From Clostridium sp. CAG:632 (GTDB lineage: Bacteria; Bacillota; Clostridia; Lachnospirales; Lachnospiraceae), in NCBI GenBank assembly GCA_000431515.1, contig HF991325.1:1-8449 (forward strand): 8,449 nucleotides of DNA. Reading direction: 5' to 3'. The notes under the pieces are model-generated. The model was given only the letters and a program-made list of their open reading frames with translations, searched no databases and was not told the origin of the DNA. The translations under genes and the position numbers were made by a program. This document shows, piece after piece, positions 1-6,596 of the stretch; position 1 is the stretch's first letter, and every line of letters starts with the position of its first letter.

Positions 1-1309
1 TAACTCTTCCGATGCTGTCATCTCTCGGAATCTGATACATAATATCCAGCATAAACTCCTCAATGATCGCCCGCAATGCTCTGGCACCGGTCTTTTTCTC
101 CATTGCTTTCTCCGCGATTGCCTCATAGGCAGAATCATCAAACCGTAAGTCTACCTCATCCAGGCTTAACAGCTTCTGATATTGCTTTAAAATCGCATTC
201 CTTGGTTCTTTCAGGATCCGGATCATCTTCTCCTTATCCAAAGCATCCAATGTATAGATTACCGGCAAACGGCCTAAAAATTCCGGTATCATACCGAATT
301 CCCGCAGGTCTTCAATGGTGACCTTCTTTAATATATTCGGATCATCATCATATTTATCCTTCAGATCGGACTTGAAACCGATTGCAGCCTGCTTATTCAG
401 CCGTTCCTTTATGATGTCCTCCAAATCCGGGAATGCGCCGCCACAGATGAACAGAATGTTCTTTGTATTAACTGTGGTCATCGGAACCATGGCATTCTTG
501 CTACCCGCGCCTACCGGCACTTCCACCTCAGCACCCTCTAACAGCTTCAACAACCCCTGCTGCACAGACTCGCCGCTTACATCCCGACTGTTCGTATTCC
601 GCTTCTTGGCGATCTTATCAATCTCATCAATAAATACGATACCCCGTTCCGCTTTCTCAACATCGTTATCTGCTGCCGCCAGAAGCTTTGACAGGACACT
701 TTCCACATCATCACCGATATATCCGGCCTCTGTCAATGTCGTTGCATCGGTAATTGCCAGCGGTACATTTAATAATCTGGCAATCGTCTTAACCAGATAG
801 GTCTTACCACTACCGGTCGGTCCGATCATCAGCATATTGGACTTCTCGATCTCGATATCATCCATGCTGTCTGTCAGAACCCGCTTATAATGATTATATA
901 CGGCAACCGAGATTACCTTTTTCGCATAATCCTGTCCGACTACGTATTCATCCAGCTTCGCCTTCATAATATGTGGTGCCGGAATGGTTTTTAAGCTTAA
1001 TTCCGGCTCTTCCTTCTTTTCCTGCTTCTTTTTCTTCTTTACCTTCTGTGACTTCGGGATGTCCTGAATGCCATCTATGTTAAACGGCATTTCAAAATTT
1101 CCCAGATCCATGAACTGCATACCGTTTCCGTTGCTGAAAGTGTCAAAGGTATTCTGCATACAGCTCGCACAGATATTAATATTGTTCGGAAGGCGAATCA
1201 GCTTTCCGCATACACTCTCCGGTCTCCGGCAGAGATAGCAATACTCCTCGTATTCCTTATCCTCTTCTTTATCTTCTGATTTATTATTTTCGATTATATC
1301 GTTTGACAT
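1..1309 (-). CDS. clpX: ClpX-type AAA+ protein unfoldase (3' end outside window)
   Basis: ATP-driven hexameric unfoldase expected to feed substrates to the ClpP peptidase in the cytoplasm. The 436 visible residues show, in order: a zinc-binding domain (C24-x2-C27, C47-x2-C50), a charged Lys/Glu-rich linker (about 89-103), Walker A GPTGSGKT (163-170), a pore-1 loop GYIG (196-199; usually GYVG), Walker B IVFIDEIDKI (224-233), the ClpP-docking IGF loop (310-312), the arginine finger in EFLGRLP (343-349) and sensor 2 GAR (408-410). By alignment to E. coli ClpX only a short C-terminal tail is missing. The substrate-binding RKH loop reads SKN (270-272), which is unusual. No clpP lies upstream, so this could be a second ClpX paralogue rather than the housekeeping copy. 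The start at 1309 is supported by GGAGG upstream and by an apparent promoter of its own. Family assignment is firm; housekeeping role is uncertain. Confidence 0.93.
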   Translation of the reverse strand, partial: MSNDIIENNKSEDKEEDKEYEEYCYLCRRPESVCGKLIRLPNNINICASCMQNTFDTFSNGNGMQFMDLGNFEMPFNIDGIQDIPKSQKVKKKKKQEKKEEPELSLKTIPAPHIMKAKLDEYVVGQDYAKKVISVAVYNHYKRVLTDSMDDIEIEKSNMLMIGPTGSGKTYLVKTIARLLNVPLAITDATTLTEAGYIGDDVESVLSKLLAAADNDVEKAERGIVFIDEIDKIAKKRNTNSRDVSGESVQQGLLKLLEGAEVEVPVGAGSKNAMVPMTTVNTKNILFICGGAFPDLEDIIKERLNKQAAIGFKSDLKDKYDDDPNILKKVTIEDLREFGMIPEFLGRLPVIYTLDALDKEKMIRILKEPRNAILKQYQKLLSLDEVDLRFDDSAYEAIAEKAMEKKTGARALRAIIEEFMLDIMYQIPRDDSIGRV

Positions 1310-1342
1310 AGTTTTCCTCCAATGTGAACATTTATTAAGGGA

Positions 1343-1351
1343 ATTATATCA
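1343..1351 (-). promoter_or_regulatory. Extended -10 promoter of the clpX-like gene
   Basis: The minus strand reads TGATATAAT, a perfect TATAAT -10 box with the TGn extension that can compensate for a weak -35. No good -35 lies 16-18 bases upstream. It would place the transcript start near 1335, giving a leader of about 25-30 bases before the GGAGG and the ATG at 1309. This implies that the clpX-like gene can be expressed independently of the pst operon. Seen by eye only. Confidence 0.55.
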
Positions 1352-1412
1352 AATATATTTCATGAATTCTATCCATATTTACAGGAAAGTCATGAAAAAT
1401 CTGTTAAATATG

Positions 1413-1446
1413 AAAAGAGCCATGGACCACACACAAATCCACAGCC
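1413..1446 (-). terminator. Possible weak intrinsic terminator after the alarmone synthetase
   Basis: Just 3 bases after the stop codon of the synthetase gene, the minus-strand transcript can form a 9-bp stem (1438-1446 with 1418-1426). The stem includes three G-U pairs and an 11-base loop, and is followed by CUUUUC. The U-tract is short and the stem imperfect, so it may be leaky. It sits where the pst operon would be expected to end, upstream of the separate clpX promoter. Confidence 0.4.
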
Positions 1447-1449
1447 ATT

Positions 1450-2106
1450 TTATATCGTTTCTATTTCTTTCCGTATCCGCATCATATTCTTATCCATCCG
1501 GGCGATTTCTTCCGCATACTTCTTTAATTCCTTCTGAATATCCTCGCCCTGAGCCCCGCTTATTTCCCTCTTATAACATAACTGGTAGTCCAGCTGTGCC
1601 CAGAAATCCATAGCTACCGTCCGGAACTGTATCTCTACCCGTTTCCGTTCACAGCCCGCATCACTGTAGACCGGTACTTCCACGATCAGGTGAAAGCTAT
1701 GATAGCCGTTACTCTTAGGCTTCTGAATATAATCCTTTTCTTTTACAACCGTCACATCCTCATGTGCCGATATCCGTTTTACAATCTCGTAAATATCATC
1801 TTCAAAGAAACAGGTGACCCGGACTCCGATCATGTCATTTAATTTTTCTGTTGCTTCCGCAAACGTACACTTATATCCCTTTTTCTGAAGCTTTTTGCAA
1901 ATGCTGTCCACAGTCTTGATCCGGCTGCAGATATTACTGACGATCATCCTTCCATATTCTTCCGAAAGTTCGTCCTGAATCATCTGCAGCTTCAATTCTA
2001 CCATACTGATCGCGCATTCACATTTAATCCGGTACTGGGAATCTGCTACCGCCGCTTCCATGGCAGCAACAGCTTTTCCCGGATCCTTTGCACTTTTTTT
2101 ACTCAT
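1450..2106 (-). CDS. relQ: Small alarmone synthetase, RelQ/YjbM-type GTP pyrophosphokinase
   Basis: Transfers pyrophosphate from ATP to GTP or GDP to make (p)ppGpp, the stringent-response signal, in the cytoplasm. The 218-residue length and lack of an HD hydrolase or regulatory domain mark it as a stand-alone small synthetase rather than a long RelA/SpoT. Visible RelA/SpoT synthetase motifs are the ATP-site SRIKTVDSICKKL (61-73), NDMIGVR (90-96, metal-binding Asp91), the guanine-stacking loop SNGYHSFHL (132-140, Tyr135) and VEIQFRT (157-163, catalytic Glu158) followed by AMDFWAQLDYQLCYK. The charged C-terminal helix resembles the tetramerising tail of RelQ proteins. The start ATG shares one base with the phoU stop (TAATG), preceded by GGAGAA, so it is probably translationally coupled to phoU and expressed as the last gene of the pst operon. 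The family is clear; RelQ is the closest type by eye, while physiological role is inferred. Confidence 0.9.
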   Translation of the reverse strand: MSKKSAKDPGKAVAAMEAAVADSQYRIKCECAISMVELKLQMIQDELSEEYGRMIVSNICSRIKTVDSICKKLQKKGYKCTFAEATEKLNDMIGVRVTCFFEDDIYEIVKRISAHEDVTVVKEKDYIQKPKSNGYHSFHLIVEVPVYSDAGCERKRVEIQFRTVAMDFWAQLDYQLCYKREISGAQGEDIQKELKKYAEEIARMDKNMMRIRKEIETI

Positions 2107-2762
2107 TAATTAATTTCTCCATGTTCACCGGTAATTGAGAAGGTGACCCACTGAGCAATATTAACCGCATGATCTCCGATTCGTTCAAAGTACTTTCCGA
2201 TCATAAGCAGATCTGTTGCCTGCTCACCATTACTGGCATCCTGATTGATCAGTCCGATCAACTCCTGTTTGATCTTAATGAACAGATCATCGACAACATC
2301 ATCCATGGAAATAACTTCCTGTGCCAATTCGAGATCTTTATTTACAAATGCATCAATACTCTTTACGACCATCAGAATAGTCTCTTTCGCCATCTGCTGA
2401 ACATGTTCCAGCTTCTTAATATATGGTGTCTCTTCCATACGAATGGTCAGCTCCGAGATTTCTGCCGACTGCACGGCGATACGCTCCATATCTGTGATCA
2501 TCTTTAATGCAGATGAGATCATACGCAGATCGGATGCCACCGGCTGCTGACAGAGCAGAAGTTTCATACACATTCCTTCTATCTGTCGTTCCTGATTGCT
2601 GACATCTGCAGCATATTCGATCACATTATGTGCCTTCTCACTATCCTTAGTTACCAGAGCGGATACAGCCATTTCAATCGACTGCTCCACCATACTTCCC
2701 ATCTGAACCATCTGCTGATTCAGGGTATTTAACTGTTTTTCAAATCGACTCTGCTTTGCCAT
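2106..2762 (-). CDS. phoU: Phosphate transport system regulator PhoU
   Basis: Cytoplasmic all-helical protein that, in characterised bacteria, restrains Pst uptake and phosphate signalling when phosphate is plentiful. Its 218 residues match the usual two-repeat, two three-helix-bundle length. The second repeat carries the classic metal motif YFERIGDHAVNIA (191-203, E193-x3-D197). The matching position in the first repeat reads DMERIAVQSAEI (91-102), so the usual Asp of ExxxD is Val97 and the first metal cluster may be weakened. The start at 2762 has a strong AGGAGG site. The gene lies 21 bases after pstB, and its stop overlaps the start of the alarmone synthetase. The order pstSCAB-phoU is the standard one, which makes the assignment safe. 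Confidence 0.96.
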   Translation of the reverse strand: MAKQSRFEKQLNTLNQQMVQMGSMVEQSIEMAVSALVTKDSEKAHNVIEYAADVSNQERQIEGMCMKLLLCQQPVASDLRMISSALKMITDMERIAVQSAEISELTIRMEETPYIKKLEHVQQMAKETILMVVKSIDAFVNKDLELAQEVISMDDVVDDLFIKIKQELIGLINQDASNGEQATDLLMIGKYFERIGDHAVNIAQWVTFSITGEHGEIN

Positions 2763-2783
2763 TTCTATCCTCCTGTTTCACCA

Positions 2784-3533
2784 TCAACCGAATCGTCCGG
2801 TAATATAATTCTCCGTTCGTTTGTCCTTCGGCATTGCGAACAGCTCTTCCGTATCACTGAATTCTACAACTTCTCCCAGCAGGAAGAACGCTGTCTTATC
2901 TGAAATACGGGTAGCCTGCTGCATATTATGCGTAACAATAATGATGGTATATTTATCTTTTAACTCTACAGCCAGCTCCTCAATCTTTGAAGTCGAGATC
3001 GGATCCAGTGCAGAGGTCGGTTCGTCCATCAGGATCACCTCCGGTTCGACTGCCAGCGCTCTTGCAATACAAAGTCTCTGCTGCTGGCCGCCTGATAAAC
3101 CGAGCGCACTCTTTTTTAACCGATCTTTTAATTCATCCCAGATTGCTGCCCGGCGCAAAGAACGTTCTACAATTTCATCCAGCTTTGCCGAATTATGTAT
3201 ACCATGTGTTCTCGGTCCGTATGCAATATTATCATATACACTCATTGGGAACGGATTCGGCTTCTGGAATACCATTCCGACTTTCTTGCGAAGCAGATTC
3301 ACATCCATATCTTTATAAATATCTACCCCATCCAGTGTTACCTGTCCGGTAATCTTACAGCCTTCCACCAGATCATTCATCCGGTTTAACGACTTTAACA
3401 ATGTTGACTTTCCACAACCGGATGGTCCGATAAAGGCGCTGATCTGTTTCTCCGGAAGTTCCAGGTTTATATTCTTTAAAGCCTTAAAATCTCCATAATA
3501 CAGATCCAGGTTTTTTATCTCAAATTTACCCAT
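2784..3533 (-). CDS. pstB: Phosphate ABC transporter ATP-binding protein PstB
   Basis: Cytoplasmic ATPase that powers phosphate import through PstC/PstA. At 249 residues it is the standard length for PstB and contains all the ABC motifs: Walker A GPSGCGKST (36-44), Q-loop FQKPNPFPMSVYDNI (89-103, whose KPNPFPMS stretch is typical of PstB), signature LSGGQ (146-150), Walker B VILMDE (166-171) with the D-loop SALD (174-177), and the H-loop His202 in VTHNM. The ATG at 3533 is preceded by AAAGGA. The gene begins 20 bases after pstA and is followed 21 bases later by phoU, so the three are cotranscribed. No anomalies were seen. Confidence 0.98.
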   Translation of the reverse strand: MGKFEIKNLDLYYGDFKALKNINLELPEKQISAFIGPSGCGKSTLLKSLNRMNDLVEGCKITGQVTLDGVDIYKDMDVNLLRKKVGMVFQKPNPFPMSVYDNIAYGPRTHGIHNSAKLDEIVERSLRRAAIWDELKDRLKKSALGLSGGQQQRLCIARALAVEPEVILMDEPTSALDPISTSKIEELAVELKDKYTIIIVTHNMQQATRISDKTAFFLLGEVVEFSDTEELFAMPKDKRTENYITGRFG

Positions 3534-3553
3534 GCTCCTATTTCCTTTCTTTA

Positions 3554-4486
3554 CTAATTCCCTTTTGTAAGCCGTTTTGCGATCAGGGATGAACCCAGAT
3601 TCATCAGCAATACTACTACCAGTAATATAACAGCTGTAGCATATGCCGGTCCCATATAAAGCCCCTCTGATGAAAGAACATACATATGAACGGCCAACGT
3701 ACGTCCGGATGACAACAAGCCCTGAACTGCCGGAACCGTACCTGCCGTATACATCAATGCTGCTGTTTCACCAACGATCCGTCCGATTGCAAGAATGACT
3801 CCGGAGAGAATTCCGGGCATTGCAGACGGAAGTATGATTTTAAACACCGTTCTGAATTTACCTGCACCGAGTCCAAAGCTTCCTTCCCGGTAAGAATCCG
3901 GAACTGCCATCAATGCTTCCTCCGTTGTTCTCATAATAACCGGAAGTATCATGATCGCCAGAGTAAAAGCACCGGCCAACATCGACAGTCTCCATTTCAG
4001 CTGTGTTACAAAAAACAACATACCAAACAAGCCATATACAATAGACGGAATACCCGTCAGAGTTTCTGCTGTAATTCTTACGATACCTACTAACCTATTT
4101 CCCCGCTTGGCATATTCCACCAGATAAACGGCTGCTCCGATTCCAAACGGAACCGAAATCAGAAGTGCCAGGATTGTCATAATGACTGTATTAATGATTG
4201 CCGGCATCATGGATGAATTCTCACTGTTATAATTCCACTGGAACAAGCTCCATGAAAGATTCGGAACGCCATTGATCAGAATATATGCAATGATAAATAT
4301 CAACACCGCCAGTGTGATAACAGCGGCACCGATCACCAGAATCAGCATGATCAGAGAGGTCGGTTTTCTGGTATAGGATTTTAATTTCTGTCCAAAAGTC
4401 TGCTTGTTGATTCCGACAATATCCGCAACATTTGTTTCCGGCTCTTCTGCCTGTATATTGAAATCTACTGTTGTTGTATCCGCCAT
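3554..4486 (-). CDS. pstA: Phosphate ABC transporter permease PstA
   Basis: One of the two membrane subunits of the phosphate importer. The 310 residues start with a polar tail of about 42 residues. A long first membrane helix follows (about 44-71), then an extracellular stretch ending near residue 93. The binding-protein-dependent permease core has helices around 95-125, 140-162, 167-186, 220-240 and 283-303. The cytoplasmic EAA coupling loop that docks on PstB is visible as EEALMAVPDSYREGSFGLGA (189-208). The start ATG shares one base with the pstC stop (TAATG) and has GGAGGG within the end of pstC, which suggests translational coupling so that the two channel subunits are made together. 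PstA versus PstC is assigned from gene order and the sequence style of the EAA loop. Confidence 0.96.
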   Translation of the reverse strand: MADTTTVDFNIQAEEPETNVADIVGINKQTFGQKLKSYTRKPTSLIMLILVIGAAVITLAVLIFIIAYILINGVPNLSWSLFQWNYNSENSSMMPAIINTVIMTILALLISVPFGIGAAVYLVEYAKRGNRLVGIVRITAETLTGIPSIVYGLFGMLFFVTQLKWRLSMLAGAFTLAIMILPVIMRTTEEALMAVPDSYREGSFGLGAGKFRTVFKIILPSAMPGILSGVILAIGRIVGETAALMYTAGTVPAVQGLLSSGRTLAVHMYVLSSEGLYMGPAYATAVILLVVVLLMNLGSSLIAKRLTKGN

Positions 4487-5373
4487 TATTTATCCCTCCG
4501 TTTCACAATTGAGAAGCACAGGTTAATAATTAAGATAAAGACGAACAATACAACACCGGTTGCTATCAACGCTTCTCTGTGTAAATCCTGGGCATATCCC
4601 ATTTCTATTACAATATTTGCCGTCAGCGTCCGGACACCCTGCAACAGTCCCTTTGGCATAGCCGGGTTATTACCGGCTACCATGATGACTGCCATCGTTT
4701 CACCAATCGCACGTCCGACTCCTAAAATGATACCGGCCATAATTCCGGATTTTGCCGCCGGAAGCACTGCCTTAAAGACACTTCGTACCGGGTCAGCCCC
4801 AAGTCCCAAAGAACCCTCATAATAGCTCTCCGGCACTGCACGGATGGCAGCCTCCGATACACTGATGATAGTCGGCAGGATCATAATTCCAAGCAAAATG
4901 GCTGCCGTTAACAGGCTGACACCATTTCCTCTCGCACCTAATGCATCTGTCAATGCCCGGACAACCGGAACTATAACTACTATTCCAAAGAAACCATATA
5001 CAACCGAAGGGATTCCTGCCAGTAAGTCAACTGCCGGCTTTACTACCTTGTAAAGCTTCTTCGGACAGAATCTTGCCATAAAAATAGCGGTTAATAATCC
5101 AATAGGAACACCGATGACCAGTGCCAGTCCCGTTACATAGACCGAGCCAAGGATCATCGGTAAGATTCCGTAAATATCATTTCCGGGTTTCCATACCTGC
5201 CCACCAAGGAACTTGAAGATGCCGATTTTCGCCATACCCGGAATTCCTTTGGTGAACAGGAAGAAACAGATTAACGCTACTGCAAGAATTGACATACAGG
5301 CACAGAGTATAAAGATGATTTCCATGATTTTTTCAAACACTCGTTTTCTTGCTGCTTTTGCTTCTTCTTTCAT
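4486..5373 (-). CDS. pstC: Phosphate ABC transporter permease PstC
   Basis: The other membrane subunit of the phosphate importer. The 295 residues carry a short basic N-terminus, a first membrane helix (about 15-41), an extracellular segment, and five further helices in the permease core (about 70-100, 115-138, 152-171, 208-232, 268-290). The EAA loop is SEAAIRAVPESYYEGSLGLG (173-192), and the run LLAGIPSVVYGFFG (117-130) is characteristic of Pst permeases. The start at 5373 has only a GGTGA-like ribosome site, weaker than others in the operon. It lies 47 bases after the pstS stop, with no terminator hairpin between them. A lower yield of the membrane subunits relative to the binding protein would fit, but that is inference. 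Confidence 0.96.
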   Translation of the reverse strand: MKEEAKAARKRVFEKIMEIIFILCACMSILAVALICFFLFTKGIPGMAKIGIFKFLGGQVWKPGNDIYGILPMILGSVYVTGLALVIGVPIGLLTAIFMARFCPKKLYKVVKPAVDLLAGIPSVVYGFFGIVVIVPVVRALTDALGARGNGVSLLTAAILLGIMILPTIISVSEAAIRAVPESYYEGSLGLGADPVRSVFKAVLPAAKSGIMAGIILGVGRAIGETMAVIMVAGNNPAMPKGLLQGVRTLTANIVIEMGYAQDLHREALIATGVVLFVFILIINLCFSIVKRRDK

Positions 5374-5420
5374 CTATTTCACCATACCTTAATTGCCATT
5401 CATTCTTTATAAAACCGCTA

Positions 5421-6380
5421 TTACTTTAATTCATCCCACTTTGTCAGCTCGCCTACATAGATGGACTTGATCTGATCCTTGGTGATGTCTGTTAATGGGT
5501 TTGCATTGTTTACGACGACTGCAATACCATCCTTTGCGATAACAGTTGCTTCAACACCCTGCTCTGTCTCAGAATCCTTTAATTCACGGGATGCCATACC
5601 GATATCACAGATACCGTTGATAGTTGATTCAACACCGGTGGTAGAGTCTGAGGTCTGAATCTCGATGGTTGCATTTGGGTTTACGGATGCGTAAGCTTCC
5701 TTTAACTTCTGCATAACCGGTGATACGGATGAAGAACCTGCTACTACGATCTTACCTTCTGCCTGTGTAGATTCGAAAGAACCGCTTGATACATCTACAT
5801 ATCCTTCATCAACAACTACCTTCTGTCCGTCATCACTCATAATATAGTTGATGAAATCCTGTGCTGCATCACCGACAGTACCTTTGGTTACAATGTTAAA
5901 TGGTCTTGATAATGTATAATCACCGCTCTTTACATTCTCAGCAGTTGCTTCCACTCCGTCTACATTGAGTGCCTTTACATCTTTGTTCAGAGAGCCCAGC
6001 GAAATGTATCCGATGGAATATGTATCACCCTTAACGGTGCTCATCATAACGGATGTATTATTTGTGATTGCTGCATCTGTTGTGGTATTATCTACCTTAT
6101 TTCCATCTGCATCCTTCTCCTCAACACCTGTTAACTCGATGAATGCTCCTCTTGTACCGGAACCATCTTCTCTGGATACTACATTGATATATTTTGTATT
6201 GTCAAAATCGCCGGTTGCATCATTTCCTGCATCGCTGGATGCTTCTGACTCTGCTGAACTTGCATCGCCGGAACCTGCTGCTGAAGATGCATCAGATGTT
6301 CCTGCCTGACTTCCACAGCCTGCCAGACAACCTGCTGCCATTGCCGTTGCTAAAACTACGCCTAAAAATTTCTTTCTCAT
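5421..6380 (-). CDS. pstS: Circularly permuted phosphate-binding lipoprotein PstS
   Basis: Surface lipoprotein that captures phosphate for PstCA. The 319 residues begin with a lipoprotein signal peptide (MRKK, hydrophobic run, lipobox LAGC with Cys22), then a Ser/Ala/Gly/Asp linker (23-58). The domain order is rotated. Residues 64-197 match the usual C-terminal half: REDGSGTRGAF (70-80), IGYISLGSL (123-131), TLSRPFNIVTKG (156-167) and the usual end-piece DDGQKVVVDEGYV (183-195). A new linker (about 198-209) leads to the usual N-terminal half: KIVVAGSSSVSPVM (210-223), SDSTTG (244-249), DIGMASRELKD (259-269) and IAKDGIAVVVNNANP (281-295). It ends at IYVGELTKWDELK, exactly where a normal PstS would continue into the REDGSGTR strand. 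All phosphate-contact loops are therefore present. I place the start at 6380 rather than an in-frame ATG at 6419 because only the former has a ribosome site and puts the signal peptide at the N-terminus. Confidence 0.93.
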   Translation of the reverse strand: MRKKFLGVVLATAMAAGCLAGCGSQAGTSDASSAAGSGDASSAESEASSDAGNDATGDFDNTKYINVVSREDGSGTRGAFIELTGVEEKDADGNKVDNTTTDAAITNNTSVMMSTVKGDTYSIGYISLGSLNKDVKALNVDGVEATAENVKSGDYTLSRPFNIVTKGTVGDAAQDFINYIMSDDGQKVVVDEGYVDVSSGSFESTQAEGKIVVAGSSSVSPVMQKLKEAYASVNPNATIEIQTSDSTTGVESTINGICDIGMASRELKDSETEQGVEATVIAKDGIAVVVNNANPLTDITKDQIKSIYVGELTKWDELK

Positions 6381-6388
6381 GATAAAAT

Positions 6389-6395
6389 CTCCCTT
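6389..6395 (-). promoter_or_regulatory. Ribosome binding site fixing the pstS start
   Basis: AAGGGAG on the minus strand lies 8 bases before the ATG at 6380. It selects the start that gives a proper lipoprotein signal. The in-frame ATG at 6419 has no such site and would add 13 polar residues in front of the signal peptide. Confidence 0.8.
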
Positions 6396-6397
6396 CT

Positions 6398-6413
6398 GGA
6401 CACCCACGTGTCC
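6398..6413 (-). promoter_or_regulatory. Perfect inverted repeat next to the pstS ribosome site
   Basis: GGACAC-CCAC-GTGTCC on the plus strand: 6-bp perfect arms around a 4-base loop, ending only two bases before the pstS Shine-Dalgarno. In the pstS leader RNA it would be a compact hairpin abutting the ribosome site. It has no U-tract, so it is not a terminator. It may influence translation or RNA stability, or be a DNA operator; the function is not shown. Confidence 0.5.
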
Positions 6414-6428
6414 AACCAATCTTTTTTC

Positions 6429-6443
6429 TCAAGTCTCACTTGA
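6429..6443 (-). promoter_or_regulatory. Second perfect inverted repeat in the pstS leader
   Basis: TCAAGT-CTC-ACTTGA: 6-bp perfect arms with a 3-base centre, lying between the likely pstS promoter and the hairpin next to the ribosome site. On the minus strand it is followed by GAAAAAAG rather than U's, so it is not a terminator in the direction of pstS. It could be an operator palindrome or a leader RNA stem. Confidence 0.4.
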
Positions 6444-6466
6444 CGTTTAGAAGAATACCGAACCTG

Positions 6467-6518
6467 TGTAAAATCTATTACCTCCGGAATGTAAAATCTG
6501 CGTAAGTTTTTTTGTAAC
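6467..6518 (-). promoter_or_regulatory. Pho-box-like direct repeat array upstream of pstS
   Basis: Reading the minus strand, TTACA-like hexamers recur on one face of the helix: GTTACA (6513-6518), CTTACG (6501-6506), TTTACA (6490-6495) and TTTACA (6467-6472), at steps of 12, 11 and 23 bases. The last two sit in an identical 10-mer, AGATTTTACA. Direct TT(A/T/C)ACA repeats with a period of about 11 bases are the known binding pattern of PhoP-type response regulators in Bacillus, so this probably makes the pst operon phosphate-starvation inducible. A possible -10 is TATTCT (6452-6457) or TCTAAA (6446-6451); neither has a good -35 at the standard distance, which is common for activator-dependent promoters. 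The pattern is seen directly; the regulator is inferred. Confidence 0.65.
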
Positions 6519-6550
6519 CCAGGTCATATAGGTATCCTGCATTTTTCCTC

Positions 6551-6596
6551 AACAACAAAAAGGACGACTGTCCGATCCTTTCTCAGACAGCCGTCC
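6551..6596 (-). terminator. Intrinsic terminator after the GNAT gene
   Basis: The minus-strand RNA forms an 11-bp stem (6586-6596 with 6562-6572; one G-U pair) around a 13-base loop, followed by UUUUUGUUGUU. It ends the upstream transcript about 80 bases after the GNAT stop and just before the Pho-box-like array, insulating the pst operon. Confidence 0.88.

Noticed and set aside
76..800. Plus-strand reading frames opposite the clpX-like gene
   Set aside because: They are antisense shadows of a clear coding sequence and have no recognisable protein features.
2821..3389. Three plus-strand reading frames opposite pstB
   Set aside because: They are antisense to fully conserved PstB motifs. Their length follows from codon bias on the opposite strand.
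5421..6380. Possibility that the rotated PstS order reflects a frameshift or two adjacent gene fragments
   Set aside because: One uninterrupted frame spans both halves with a single signal peptide, each half occurs once, and the junction is a sensible short linker. A misassembly cannot be excluded from sequence alone but is not suggested by anything seen.
6381..6419. Upstream in-frame ATG that would lengthen PstS by 13 residues
   Set aside because: It overlaps the perfect inverted repeat, lacks a ribosome site and would bury the lipoprotein signal peptide behind polar residues.
6450..6545. 31-codon minus-strand reading frame (starting MQDTYM) with a nearby GAGG
   Set aside because: It begins right after the GNAT terminator and runs through the Pho-box-like array, upstream of any likely transcript start, so it is probably not expressed.
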